DNA of 64,000 nt from Endobacterium cereale (GTDB lineage: Bacteria; Pseudomonadota; Alphaproteobacteria; Rhizobiales; Rhizobiaceae): positions 124,001 to 188,000 of the forward strand of contig NZ_WIXI01000051.1 of the NCBI RefSeq assembly GCF_009617585.1. Direction: 5' to 3'. Below, one piece after another: positions 7,391 through 16,101 of this stretch; within the stretch, counting starts at the first letter, position 1, and every line of letters begins with the position of its first letter. The notes under the pieces were generated by a model. The model did not search any database and was not told the DNA's origin. It saw only the letters and a program-made list of their open reading frames with translations. The position numbers were made by a program, and so were the translations under genes.

Positions 7391-7951
7391 ATGACCGCGC
7401 ATTTCGGCGCCTCTCCCACCAGAGACGTCACGTCGACAGCCATCCAGACCGCTCTTCTCGACAGTGCCCTCCTCGCCCATTACGAGGAACTCTGCACGGG
7501 CATGCGTCGCCGTGGCCACACGCCGGCAAGCTCGCAGGAAATCGTCCACGACGTGTACGTACGTTTGCGGCACAGAGAGACGATGCTGGAAGGAAAGGCT
7601 TCGCTCAAAGCCTTTCTGATCCGTGCCTGCATCAATCTCGGCATCGATCGTTTTCGCCGCCAGCGTTATGAAGCCTGCCTGTTTTCCGGCACCGAACAGG
7701 AAGCGCTGCAGGTCAGTGCGCCGATAACCTCGCCGGATCAGGGGCTGGACCTCGAATACCGTATCACCATCCTGAAAACTGCCATCATGGACATGTCGCT
7801 GCAGCGCCGACGCGTGTTTATTGCCAGCCGTGTCGGCAATCTTTCGGCCGACGAAATCTCGCGGCGCATGAAAATCAGCCGCAACATGGTGGACCGTCAC
7901 CTGCGCAAGGCCTATCTGCATTGCCTTGATCGGCTGGAAGAAACGCTCTGA
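7391..7951 (+). CDS. ECF sigma factor, FecI-like
   Basis: Extracytoplasmic-function sigma-70 factor of 186 residues with region 2 (about 30-95, YEELCTGMRRRGHTPASSQEIVHDVYVRL) and region 4 (about 125-180, MDMSLQRRRVFIASRVGNLSADEISRRMKIS, with a helix-turn-helix). It is 6 bases upstream of a FecR-like gene and in the same direction as a TonB receptor carrying a signalling domain, the classic FecI-FecR-FecA order. It is predicted to drive transcription of the receptor gene when its ligand is bound. No strong Shine-Dalgarno precedes the ATG, so the exact start is tentative. Confidence 0.9.
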   Translation: MTAHFGASPTRDVTSTAIQTALLDSALLAHYEELCTGMRRRGHTPASSQEIVHDVYVRLRHRETMLEGKASLKAFLIRACINLGIDRFRRQRYEACLFSGTEQEALQVSAPITSPDQGLDLEYRITILKTAIMDMSLQRRRVFIASRVGNLSADEISRRMKISRNMVDRHLRKAYLHCLDRLEETL

Positions 7952-7957
7952 ACGCCG

Positions 7958-8941
7958 ATGATGCAAAGCGCGGAAAAAACCGACACCACGGCCAGCGAAA
8001 AGGCAAAGGAGCGCAAGCTGCGGTCTGACGCGATCGACTGGCTACTTCGCCTGCAGGATACGCCTGACGACCCCATGCTGCGCGCACAGTTCGACAACTG
8101 GCTGGCAAAGGATACTCAACGCGGCGAGGTCTTCGAACGCGCCCGCCGCGCCATGGGCGATGTCAGTCATCTCCTCAAAAGCGACCTCGACTTTGCCCAG
8201 CGCGCGACGCACAAGCCATTATTGCGCGCCCGCAATGTCACTGCGGCATTGCTTCTCGCATTTGGTGCCTCGGCCGCTTTCCTTGCCGCAGATGGCCCCA
8301 TGCGTCTGCGTGCCGACGTCATCACCGGCACCGGCCAGAAACAGACCCTGACCCTGGCCGATGGTTCGAAGGTCGAACTCAACGCCGAAACCGCGATCGC
8401 GGTCGATCTCGAGCCAAATGAGCGACGGATAAGGCTTATGCGCGGCCAGGCCTATTTCGAGGTAGCTGCCGACCCTGCCCGCCCCTTCCTGGTGGAGGCC
8501 GGTAACGGCACGACGACGGCACTCGGCACGGCCTTCGACATCAATCTCGCAAACGATGCAACGCGGGTGACCGTCACCGAACATGCCGTTCTGGTCGCCT
8601 CGCTTTCAGGCGCGGCAACACAGCGCCTGCCGGAAAACCATCAATTGTCTTATGACGATGACGGTCATCTTGGCTTAGTGGAACCGGCCGATACCAGCAT
8701 GGCCACAGCATGGCGGCAGGGCCGCATCGTTTTCGACAATCGTCCGCTTTCCGCGGTGGTGGACGAGATCGGCCGTTATATTCCGGGCCGCATCGTCATC
8801 GTTCAATCCGATCTGGCGAACAGAAAAATCTCCGGCAGTCTGGATCTAAGCGAACCGCAAGTCGCGCTCGAAAGTTTCTCGGAAGCGATCGGCATCAAGG
8901 TCACGCGGCTCAGTCCTTACCTGACGATCTTGCGTCAATAA
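7958..8941 (+). CDS. FecR-family anti-sigma factor / signal transducer
   Basis: Single-pass inner-membrane regulator of 327 residues. The cytoplasmic N-terminal part (about 20-70, AIDWLLRLQDTPDD...LRAQFDNWL) is the sigma-binding region of this family. It is followed by a transmembrane helix (about 88-109, ALLLAFGASAAFLA), the periplasmic FecR domain (about 120-210, with ADGSKVELNAETAI and RGQAYFEV) and a C-terminal STN-like region (about 250-325) that contacts the receptor. The gene begins 6 bases after the sigma factor stop, so translation is probably coupled. Two adjacent ATG codons make the start uncertain by one residue. Confidence 0.92.
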   Translation: MMQSAEKTDTTASEKAKERKLRSDAIDWLLRLQDTPDDPMLRAQFDNWLAKDTQRGEVFERARRAMGDVSHLLKSDLDFAQRATHKPLLRARNVTAALLLAFGASAAFLAADGPMRLRADVITGTGQKQTLTLADGSKVELNAETAIAVDLEPNERRIRLMRGQAYFEVAADPARPFLVEAGNGTTTALGTAFDINLANDATRVTVTEHAVLVASLSGAATQRLPENHQLSYDDDGHLGLVEPADTSMATAWRQGRIVFDNRPLSAVVDEIGRYIPGRIVIVQSDLANRKISGSLDLSEPQVALESFSEAIGIKVTRLSPYLTILRQ

Positions 8942-9025
8942 TTTTTTTCAGAAGACCTGTCCCAAACCCAGATGTTCATCCGTCAACCCGGCAGACGAAC
9001 ATTTGAGAGGACGGGTCCGGGGACC

Positions 9026-11536
9026 ATGACAGTTTCGACCAACAGACATTCGATGCCAGACAACAGCAAACGACGGCTGCATCACTTCGCCGCCATGCTT
9101 CTGACCGGCGCCGCGTTTTTTGCGACGGTGGACGCCGCAACCGCGCAGCAGCCGACAGCAATCACAATCAATGTGCCGGGCGGCAATCTTTCGAGCGCGC
9201 TCAACGCTCTGGCCACGCAGGCAAGATTGCAGATCGTTTATGATGCCGCGATTACCCGAGGCCTGAGCACGGCGGGCGTCTCCGGTAATCTGGCTGTCGA
9301 TGCAGCGCTGTCGCAACTGCTCTCCGGCACCGGCATCCGTTATCGCGTTAACGGCAAGACGGTCACCCTTTCCAAGCCCGGCATAACGGACGCCGCAGCG
9401 GCCACGGATGCCGACGCAACCAATCTTGGTGAGATTTCAGTCAATACAAATAATCGATATGGCGGCGGCACACCAAGTACGTCGGTTATAGACAAGCAGG
9501 CGATTTCCCGCGCTCAAGCCGCGAGCCTGCCCGAACTGGTTGCCCGCACGCCCGGTGTTTCCATGGGCGGCGGTGTGCGCCTTCAGGGCCAGACAATCTC
9601 GATACGCGGATTTTCACGCCAGTCGGATACCCGCATCCTGCTCGATGGTGCTCCGAAGAATTTCGAGAAATACGATCAGGGAACCGTCTTCGTCGAACCG
9701 GAACTGCTGAAGCGCGTCGAAATCGACAAAGGCGCTACATCGGTGCGATACGGCAATGGCGGCTTCGGCGGCACAATCCGCATGGAAAGCAAGGATGCAG
9801 CCGACATGTTGAGGCCCGGTGAGAGCTGGGGCGCGTACGGCAAGACCGCCTACCAGACGGCAAACAAGCAGTTTCTCGAAACAGGTGCACTCTACGGCCG
9901 CTCCGATTTCGGAACGCCGGTCACCTATGATGGCCTTCTCTCCCTGACCTGGCGCAAGGGGGACGACATGCGGATCGGTGGCGGAGAGCATTATCTGTAC
10001 TCTGATGAAAAACTGACCTCCGGCATGGGCAAATTCGGTGCCGAGTTTGACGGCCATGAATTCAAGACCTCGATCCTCTACGGAGAGAGCAACAACTGGG
10101 GACCGGTTGCAGCCATTCGAGGCCAGATCGATCCCATTGCCAGCGACATCCGCAATTACGGCTATCATGAAGCCGTTCGACGCCGGCTGGCATGGCGCGA
10201 ACTCAAGGATCTGACCGCCACTTTCGACTACAAATTTGACGGTGACAGCGAGCTCTGGAACCCTCATTTCATGGCGAGCTATTCCAAGACCAGCCAGCAC
10301 GCCACCCGGCCGGGGGATCAAAAGCCGTCCGCTTCCGTTGGCGGACTGGAAAACGACGCGGCTTATTCCGACATCCATCTGGAACTCGAAAACACGTCGG
10401 ATTTCACGCTCGGTGGCATGCAGCACAGCCTCAATTACGGCCTGCAATTCAACGCCCACAAGCGTGACATATCGATGTTCGACATCGCCAACAGCACCAG
10501 GCCTGACTACAATTACGGCTACTACGCGCCATATTTCATGCCTGAAGGCACGCAGAATACCGCATCGGCCTTTATCAGGGACACGATCAGCCTGACTGAT
10601 AGCCTGTCGCTGACACCAGGCCTGCGCTTCGATTGGGTCCGCTCCGAAGGAGTACCAAACGCAGCGCCCCGTTACAACAATCCCGCACTCGGCCATGATT
10701 ATTCGGCGGTCGATCACAAGGGCTTCACACCGGCCGTGAGCCTGGCGTGGACGGCGACATCGAATGTCCGGTTCTTCGCAGATTGGGCTTACGCCATGCG
10801 CGCGCCCAATATCGACGAACTCTATTCGACCCAAGGCACGTCCACAGCGCCAGCGACCAGCCGTGAGCTCCAAATCGAACGCAACAACACCATCAATCTT
10901 GGAGTCGATTTCAATTTCGATGACGTGATGACATCGGGAGATGCGTTGTCCACCCGTATCGCAGTCTTCAACAACCACGTCACCAATCCGGTGGGCCGGC
11001 GTTTCGGCGGCCGAAACCTCTCTGGCATGGGTGCCGAGGGTGTAGACTGGTACTGGAACATGCCGTCCTATTACACCTCGGGTGTGGAGGTGCAGGCCCA
11101 TTATGACAACGACTGGATGTTTGCCGATCTGGGCTTGTCAATAATGACAGGTACCCGGCATGGCGCCATCAATGACATTCGCGGCCCGAGAACCTATGTC
11201 AACGACCTGGCACCAACCACGACCAACCTGACGCTCGGGATGAAAATGCCTGATCAGGACCTGTCATTCGGCTGGAGTGGCACTTTCGTGAAATCCCAGG
11301 AAAAGACGCCTATCCGGCAATATTTGGGTTCGACCTATGCACGTCCCGAAAGTCCCGGATACGCCGTCCACACAGTCTTCCTCGACTGGACGCCCAAGGA
11401 CGGCATCATGAAGGATACCGAGCTTCACGCTGCCGTCGAAAATATCTTCGACAAGAACTACGAACCTTATCTCGGCGATGGCATCGCCGCCATGCCGGGG
11501 CGTAACTTCAAGATTTCGCTCAGCCGGAAATTCTAA
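9026..11536 (+). CDS. TonB-dependent transducer receptor, heme/siderophore type
   Basis: Outer-membrane receptor of about 836 residues. A signal peptide ending after ATAQ (about residue 41) is followed by an STN signalling domain (about 45-120, NVPGGNLSSALNALATQA), the plug (about 150-280, RGFSRQSDTRILLDGAP and GNGGFGGTIRMES) and a 22-strand beta-barrel ending in a C-terminal Phe. The plug pattern resembles the hemoglobin/transferrin/lactoferrin receptor group, so heme is a reasonable but unproven ligand. The STN domain and the upstream FecI/FecR pair make it a surface-signalling receptor. The start could also be 8972 or 9053; 9026 gives a compact signal peptide with G-rich bases before it. 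Confidence 0.92.
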   Translation: MTVSTNRHSMPDNSKRRLHHFAAMLLTGAAFFATVDAATAQQPTAITINVPGGNLSSALNALATQARLQIVYDAAITRGLSTAGVSGNLAVDAALSQLLSGTGIRYRVNGKTVTLSKPGITDAAAATDADATNLGEISVNTNNRYGGGTPSTSVIDKQAISRAQAASLPELVARTPGVSMGGGVRLQGQTISIRGFSRQSDTRILLDGAPKNFEKYDQGTVFVEPELLKRVEIDKGATSVRYGNGGFGGTIRMESKDAADMLRPGESWGAYGKTAYQTANKQFLETGALYGRSDFGTPVTYDGLLSLTWRKGDDMRIGGGEHYLYSDEKLTSGMGKFGAEFDGHEFKTSILYGESNNWGPVAAIRGQIDPIASDIRNYGYHEAVRRRLAWRELKDLTATFDYKFDGDSELWNPHFMASYSKTSQHATRPGDQKPSASVGGLENDAAYSDIHLELENTSDFTLGGMQHSLNYGLQFNAHKRDISMFDIANSTRPDYNYGYYAPYFMPEGTQNTASAFIRDTISLTDSLSLTPGLRFDWVRSEGVPNAAPRYNNPALGHDYSAVDHKGFTPAVSLAWTATSNVRFFADWAYAMRAPNIDELYSTQGTSTAPATSRELQIERNNTINLGVDFNFDDVMTSGDALSTRIAVFNNHVTNPVGRRFGGRNLSGMGAEGVDWYWNMPSYYTSGVEVQAHYDNDWMFADLGLSIMTGTRHGAINDIRGPRTYVNDLAPTTTNLTLGMKMPDQDLSFGWSGTFVKSQEKTPIRQYLGSTYARPESPGYAVHTVFLDWTPKDGIMKDTELHAAVENIFDKNYEPYLGDGIAAMPGRNFKISLSRKF

Positions 11537-11559
11537 GCCGGATCAACTCCATAAAACCA

Positions 11560-11592
11560 GAAAGCCCGCCATTTCCGGCGGGCTTTCTTCGT
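11560..11592. terminator. Bidirectional terminator between receptor and aatA
   Basis: GAAAGCCCGCC and GGCGGGCTTTC form an 11-base stem around ATTTCC, between two convergent genes. T-rich tracts occur on both sides. Confidence 0.8.
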
Positions 11593-11614
11593 TTCGATCG
11601 CTATTTTGAAACGC

Positions 11615-12817
11615 TTAGCGGCAAGCGGCGCAGAAGCGCTGGATGCGATTGCAGGCTTCTTCCAGCAAGTCCTCCGAGGTCGCATAGGAAATGCGGAAGT
11701 TCGGGCCGAGGCCGAAGGCCGAGCCGTGAACAACGGCCACACCTTCGGTTTCCAGAAGCTCGGTGACAAAATCCTCGTCGGTTTCGATGACCTTGCCCGA
11801 AGGCGCGGTCTTACCGATCAGGCCGGCGCAGGACGGGTAGACGTAGAACGCACCTTCCGGCTTCGGGCACACGATGCCGGAAGCCTGGTTGAGCATGGAG
11901 ACAACCAGATCGCGACGACCTTCGAAAATCGCCTTGTTCTTGGCAACGAAATCCTGCGGGCCGTTGAGGGCTTCGACAGCGGCCCACTGGGCGATCGAGG
12001 AGGCACCCGAAGTCTGCTGGCCCTGGATCATGTCCATCGCCTTGATCAGTTCGAGCGGGCCTGCAGCGTAGCCGATACGCCAGCCGGTCATGGCATAGGC
12101 CTTGGAAACACCGTTCATGGTCAGCGTGCGGTCATACAGTTTTGGCTCGACCTCAACCGGCGTTGCGAACTTGAAATCGCCAAAAGTCAGGTGCTCGTAC
12201 ATGTCGTCGGTCAGCACCCATACATGCGGATGCTTGAGCAGAACGTCGGTCAGCGCCTTCAACTCGTCATGCGTATAGGCTGCACCCGTCGGGTTGGACG
12301 GCGAGTTGAACAGGAACCATTTTGTCTTCGGCGTAATCGCGGCTTCCAGTTCGTCGGCCGTGAGCTTGAAGCTGTTTTCCTGTTTGGTCGCCACGGTCAC
12401 CGGCGTACCACCGCAAATCGCCACCATTTCCGGGTAGGAAACCCAGTAGGGTGCCGGGATGATGACCTCGTCTCCCGGGTTCATCGTCGCCATGAAGGCG
12501 TTGAACAGGATCTGCTTGCCGCCGGTGCCGACGATCGTCTGGGCAGCCGTGTAGTCGAGACCGTTCTCGCGCTTGAACTTCTTGGCAATTGCCTCGCGCA
12601 GCTGCGGAATACCGGAAACAGGAGTATATTTCGTCTCGCCACGATTGATCGCGTCGATAGCGGCCTGCTTGACGTTATCCGGCGTATCGAAATCCGGCTC
12701 GCCGGCGCCGAGACCGATCACATCGCGACCTTTTGCTTTTAGATCGCGCGCTTTCTGCGAAACGGCGATGGTGGCGGAGGGCTTTACGCGGGAGAGGGCA
12801 TCGGCAAGAAAGGCCAT
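11615..12817 (-). CDS. aatA: Aspartate aminotransferase (class I, Ib subgroup)
   Basis: PLP enzyme of 400 residues that interconverts aspartate/2-oxoglutarate and oxaloacetate/glutamate in the cytoplasm. The fold-type I signatures are present: GAGEPDFDTP near residue 37, the NSPSNPTG substrate loop near 171, and the Schiff-base Lys239 in SKAYAMTGWRIGY. Length and sequence fit the AspC/AatA Ib subgroup of Rhizobiaceae; related proteins also act on prephenate. The ATG at 12817 is preceded by AGGATG and opens on the conserved MAFLADALSRVKPSAT, so the longer reading to 12940 is rejected. Confidence 0.94.
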   Translation of the reverse strand: MAFLADALSRVKPSATIAVSQKARDLKAKGRDVIGLGAGEPDFDTPDNVKQAAIDAINRGETKYTPVSGIPQLREAIAKKFKRENGLDYTAAQTIVGTGGKQILFNAFMATMNPGDEVIIPAPYWVSYPEMVAICGGTPVTVATKQENSFKLTADELEAAITPKTKWFLFNSPSNPTGAAYTHDELKALTDVLLKHPHVWVLTDDMYEHLTFGDFKFATPVEVEPKLYDRTLTMNGVSKAYAMTGWRIGYAAGPLELIKAMDMIQGQQTSGASSIAQWAAVEALNGPQDFVAKNKAIFEGRRDLVVSMLNQASGIVCPKPEGAFYVYPSCAGLIGKTAPSGKVIETDEDFVTELLETEGVAVVHGSAFGLGPNFRISYATSEDLLEEACNRIQRFCAACR

Positions 12818-13180
12818 GATGTATTCATCCTGAGGGTTTGAGTAGGCGGTCAAAACTGAATTTTCGCCGTCTGGTTCTATGTCGAATGTGACAGGCTTAT
12901 TCAAGCACAAACCGGCCGGAAACGGTTCTTTCGCCAACAAAACCAGCCTGTCTGACAGCCTGACTTATTTCTGCGGCAAGGCGGAAATCCCGACGACTAC
13001 ATGCTATTGGCTGCTTTTTGCCGTCACTCGCATCCTCCTGCCGAAATGCCATTTACCGCCGCCTTGTTTTTGCCGCCTTAAAGCCGCGTCCAGTCGCAGG
13101 TCAGTCTTTATCGGGTCGCTTTCCGGGAAGATCGTTTCATCGTTCGCAACGCGGCGAACGAAGGCGAGAAAGACCACGTG
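12818..13180. other. Intergenic region, leader of aatA
   Basis: The 363-base divergent gap must carry the aatA promoter on the minus strand and that of the small gene at 13181 on the plus strand. I see no clear repeats, terminators or RNA genes in it. Confidence 0.5.
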
Positions 13181-13498
13181 ATGGAAGACAATAAAGCCCC
13201 TGCCCCAAGCCGAACATTCCAAACCGTAGCCGAGAAAAGAAGCCTTATCTCGCTGAGCATCGTTACGCTCACTTACGGCATTGGCGCCTCGATCGTTATG
13301 TCGGGCTTGGCGCATGCTGACCCCATGATCTCAACCGCCAACACCTTATCGGAAGGAGGCGCCCTTCAGCATCTCGGCTTTGCCGACGAACGCGTGTTGT
13401 TCGCATTGCTGACATTTGGATTTTCGCTTCTGGCAGCGGGCGTCTGGCACCGAAGCTTCCGGGCAGTAATAAAATCCAAAAACCCCTCCCGCCATTAA
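13181..13498 (+). CDS. Small predicted membrane protein
   Basis: Hypothetical protein of 105 residues that I do not recognise. It has two hydrophobic segments: about residues 22-45 (LISLSIVTLTYGIGASIVMSGLA, possibly an uncleaved signal anchor) and about 69-87 (RVLFALLTFGFSLLAAGVW). A basic C-terminus follows (HRSFRAVIKSKNPSRH), suggesting an inner-membrane hairpin with the tail inside. A weak GAGAAAG precedes the ATG at 13181; a GTG directly upstream is the alternative start. Coding status is moderately supported by the membrane pattern and the absence of a better frame. Confidence 0.5.
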   Translation: MEDNKAPAPSRTFQTVAEKRSLISLSIVTLTYGIGASIVMSGLAHADPMISTANTLSEGGALQHLGFADERVLFALLTFGFSLLAAGVWHRSFRAVIKSKNPSRH

Positions 13499-14037
13499 GT
13501 CAAGTGCGGCTGACGGAAGCCCCAATTCCCTGCTCGTAAAAATTGCACAAAGACACCGCGAACAAACAACGACCAAAAACGTTTTGAACTCAAAAAAGCG
13601 CTGGTTTTACGGCAATCTGTGCCAAAATCGGGCGGGATTTTAGATAATCTTATCGCTGGTGCCGAAAAATCGGGACCAAGTTGCCGATTCCTTCCGCAAA
13701 GCCTTGCCACCAAAGGGTTTTGCTGCCTCGCGCCCTCGCGGAATTTCAACGACTGTTAGAAAACTTTTTCTTGCCAATTTACGATAAACACAGCAATCTG
13801 TGTTTGTTCGGGCAATTTGCGAGCATGGGAAGACCTAATAATCAATGCGATCCGGGGGCGCAAACAACCCCGGGCGGACGACTGGGGGACTGATTTTTGG
13901 TGATCTTTCTGCCGGCCTGCCGCGGTAATACCGGGCCCCTTTCCTCAATTTTCGAACTGCCTGCCGCTGCCCTTCGGGGTAAACATCGTAATGCTGTCCG
14001 CCCGCTGAACACGGACAGAGGAAAAAGGACCTGATGC
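13499..14037 (+). other. Long AT-rich leader region of the cold-shock gene
   Basis: This 539-base gap has no credible gene. It starts with an AT-rich stretch (13540-13660) that could hold a promoter, for example TTTTAGATAATCTTATC near 13637. It also contains a GC hairpin, CCGGGG with CCCCGG, at 13852-13873. A long structured 5' untranslated region is usual for cold-shock genes and would explain the gap. A separate small RNA cannot be excluded. Confidence 0.4.
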
Positions 14038-14253
14038 ATGGCCGAAACTGGCACTGTAAAATTTTTTAATACCGACAAGGGCTTCGGCTTCATCAAGCCA
14101 GACAATGGCGGCGCCGATATCTTTGTACACATCTCTGCCGTACAGGCTTCCGGCCTGTCCGGTCTTTCTGAAAACCAGAAAGTAAGCTTCGACACGGAAC
14201 CGGATCGTCGCGGCAAGGGCCCGAAGGCCGTCAATCTGCAGATTGCAGGCTGA
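14038..14253 (+). CDS. Cold-shock domain protein (CspA family)
   Basis: Single cold-shock domain of 71 residues that binds single-stranded RNA and acts as an RNA chaperone. RNP1 is seen as KGFGFI (residues 14-19) and RNP2 as DIFVHI (27-32), with the aromatic residues Phe9, Phe16, Phe18, Phe29 and His31 in the expected positions. AAAGGAC lies 8 bases before the ATG. The gene is monocistronic, with a strong terminator directly after it and a long leader before it, which fits post-transcriptional temperature control. Several paralogues are expected in the genome. Confidence 0.95.
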   Translation: MAETGTVKFFNTDKGFGFIKPDNGGADIFVHISAVQASGLSGLSENQKVSFDTEPDRRGKGPKAVNLQIAG

Positions 14254-14281
14254 GCCCAATCGCCTTTCTATTCGAGTTGAA

Positions 14282-14307
14282 GCCCGGCAGCGATGCCGGG
14301 TTTTTTT
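14282..14307 (+). terminator. Terminator of the cold-shock gene
   Basis: CCCGGCA and TGCCGGG around GCGA, followed by seven T residues. Confidence 0.92.
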
Positions 14308-14411
14308 ATGCCAATTTCATCTGTGCCGACACGGCACAGACATAAGCCCTTTGTTTTGCGAGCGTCTTGGTTCCGAGAGCTCTGCCTACTTTTCGGGAAA
14401 CATGCTGTTGG

Positions 14412-15059
14412 TCACAGACCTTCCAGATATGGGTTAGAACGACGTTCCTCGCCAATCCGGCCGCCCGGACCATGCCCGCACAAAAATCCTACCTCATCTC
14501 CCAATGGCAAAACCTTGTCGCGGATCGACGCCAGCAATTGCTCGTGGTTTCCGCCAGGCAAATCGGTGCGGCCAACCGAACCGTTGAACAGCACATCGCC
14601 CAGGTGAGCAAAGCTCTCGTTGCGATTGAAGAAAATAACGTGACCCGGGGCGTGGCCAGGGCAGTGAAATATTTCGAACTCGTGTTCGCCGAACGACACC
14701 TTGTCGCCCTCAGCCAGATAGCGATCCGGCACGAGATTGCGCAGCGGCATCGCGACACCGAATTTCTGCCCCTGCATTTCAAGGTTTTCAAGAAGCGGCT
14801 TGTCATCGATATGCGGTCCGACCACCGGCGCGCCAAGCCTCTCGCGCAATTCATCTGCACCTCCGGCATGATCGAGATGACCGTGGGTGATCCAGATTTC
14901 CTTCACGGTGATACCGTTCTGGTTGATGGCCTCGACGATCATATCAACGTCACCACCCGGATCGACCACCACGCCTTCCTTGCTGTCGGCGTCGAAAAAT
15001 ATGGTGCAGTTCTGCTGGAACGGTGTCACCGGAACAATGCCGGCCTGAAGTTTTCCCAT
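14412..15059 (-). CDS. Metallo-beta-lactamase-fold hydrolase (glyoxalase II-like)
   Basis: Cytoplasmic metal hydrolase of 215 residues. The metal-binding signature THGHLDH gives His59, His61, Asp63 and His64; further ligands are His in FHCPGHAPGH, Asp in HLGDVLF and His in LCGHGPGG. It lacks the C-terminal domain of true GloB, so it belongs to the shorter YcbL-like group often annotated as hydroxyacylglutathione hydrolase. The start at 15059 follows GAGGTGG by 8 bases; a GTG four codons upstream (15071) overlaps that site. The substrate is not determined. Confidence 0.9.
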   Translation of the reverse strand: MGKLQAGIVPVTPFQQNCTIFFDADSKEGVVVDPGGDVDMIVEAINQNGITVKEIWITHGHLDHAGGADELRERLGAPVVGPHIDDKPLLENLEMQGQKFGVAMPLRNLVPDRYLAEGDKVSFGEHEFEIFHCPGHAPGHVIFFNRNESFAHLGDVLFNGSVGRTDLPGGNHEQLLASIRDKVLPLGDEVGFLCGHGPGGRIGEERRSNPYLEGL

Positions 15060-15133
15060 GATCTCAGCCACCTCATGTCAAATCATATGAGGTGGGTATA
15101 ACTGTTAAGGCGGACATCGGTCAGCCCCAAAAA

Positions 15134-15337
15134 TCAGTTTGCCGCTACCATTGGCTGCTCTCCGGCAAGGTACCGGCTTTCGGCGGAAAGCGGTGGCGAA
15201 AGGGATACGGAAAGCAGTAGAAATGCCGCCACCGCCAGCTTCAGTGACAATACGGTCAATAGAACCGGACGCAGGGAATTGACCGGAACTTCGGCCATAG
15301 GGGTGGACACGATCTGGGCGGGCACGGCGGTGGACAT
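15134..15337 (-). CDS. Small hydrophobic protein of unknown function
   Basis: Protein of 67 residues with one long hydrophobic stretch (about residues 25-48, VLLTVLSLKLAVAAFLLLSVSL), probably a single membrane helix or signal anchor, then a short polar C-terminus. AGGAG stands 7 bases before the ATG at 15337, which is good evidence that it is translated. It is transcribed in the same direction as the metallo-hydrolase 74 bases downstream. I recognise no family. Confidence 0.6.
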   Translation of the reverse strand: MSTAVPAQIVSTPMAEVPVNSLRPVLLTVLSLKLAVAAFLLLSVSLSPPLSAESRYLAGEQPMVAAN

Positions 15338-15588
15338 CGAGAACTCCTATCGTCTGGCTCAGGCAACGGACGGCCATTCGATAAGTTCCGGAACGAAGTG
15401 TTGCGCCGTGTAACATTCGCGATCTGGCTCACGAATTGACAATGCGCGATCAACAAGAGTGACGGGACTTGCCTGCCATGCAAGCAAGCAATTGACCTAA
15501 AGCCTTGACAGAACAACCACGGGCGATATCCAGAAACCAAAGGCCAAGGCAGTCATGCCAATCGATAGGCCCGACCAATGGAGGCCGC

Positions 15589-16095
15589 GTGATACGCGCA
15601 ACGACGGGGAAAGCGGCGACGAAAGTGCGCCCGCAGATGCCGGTTGTCGATGAAGCAGACATCGACTTCGAATGCATCGAATTGTTCTTTTTCGCCTATC
15701 GCGATTTCATTTCCGACCCTGATGCCATCCTCGACACTCTGGGGATGGGTCGCGCCCATCATCGCGTGGTCTATTTCGTTTGCCGCCAACCGGGCATGAT
15801 GGTCGGAGATCTTCTCGATATTCTCAAGATTACCAAACAATCGCTGGCGCGTGTTCTCAAGCAATTGATCGACGAGGGCTATATCCGCCAGATGGCTGGC
15901 GCCAAGGATCGTCGCGAGCGCCGGCTCTATCCGACCCTGGCCGGACGCGAACTGGCACTTGCCCTTTCGCAGCCGCAATCGCAACGTATCGCCCGCGCCA
16001 TGGAACCGCTGTCGAAGCAAGCGCGAGCGGACGTCCTGCAGTTTTTGCAGCGCATGCGTCAGCCTGAAAGTGGCCGGCAGGAAAAAGGCGAGTAA
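15589..16095 (+). CDS. petP: MarR-family regulator, PetP-like
   Basis: Winged-helix regulator of 168 residues. The MarR core runs from about residue 35 to 145, with the recognition helix in LLDILKITKQSLARVLKQLIDEGYI and the wing in GAKDRRERRLYPT. I chose the GTG at 15589 because GGAGG precedes it by 4 bases; an ATG at 15637 is a shorter alternative. It sits 6 bases upstream of an OmpR-type response regulator. A MarR/OmpR pair in this order matches PetP-PetR, which controls the cytochrome bc1 genes in Rhodobacter capsulatus. Here petABC is 27 kb away, so the link is an inference. Confidence 0.75.
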   Translation: MIRATTGKAATKVRPQMPVVDEADIDFECIELFFFAYRDFISDPDAILDTLGMGRAHHRVVYFVCRQPGMMVGDLLDILKITKQSLARVLKQLIDEGYIRQMAGAKDRRERRLYPTLAGRELALALSQPQSQRIARAMEPLSKQARADVLQFLQRMRQPESGRQEKGE

Positions 16096-16101
16096 AACGA
16101 T

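Noticed and set aside
9614..11101. Long minus-strand open frame (495 codons) opposite the TonB receptor
   Set aside because: Mirror frame of a clear receptor gene; its translation shows no domain and is rich in His, Arg and Val as expected from a shadow.
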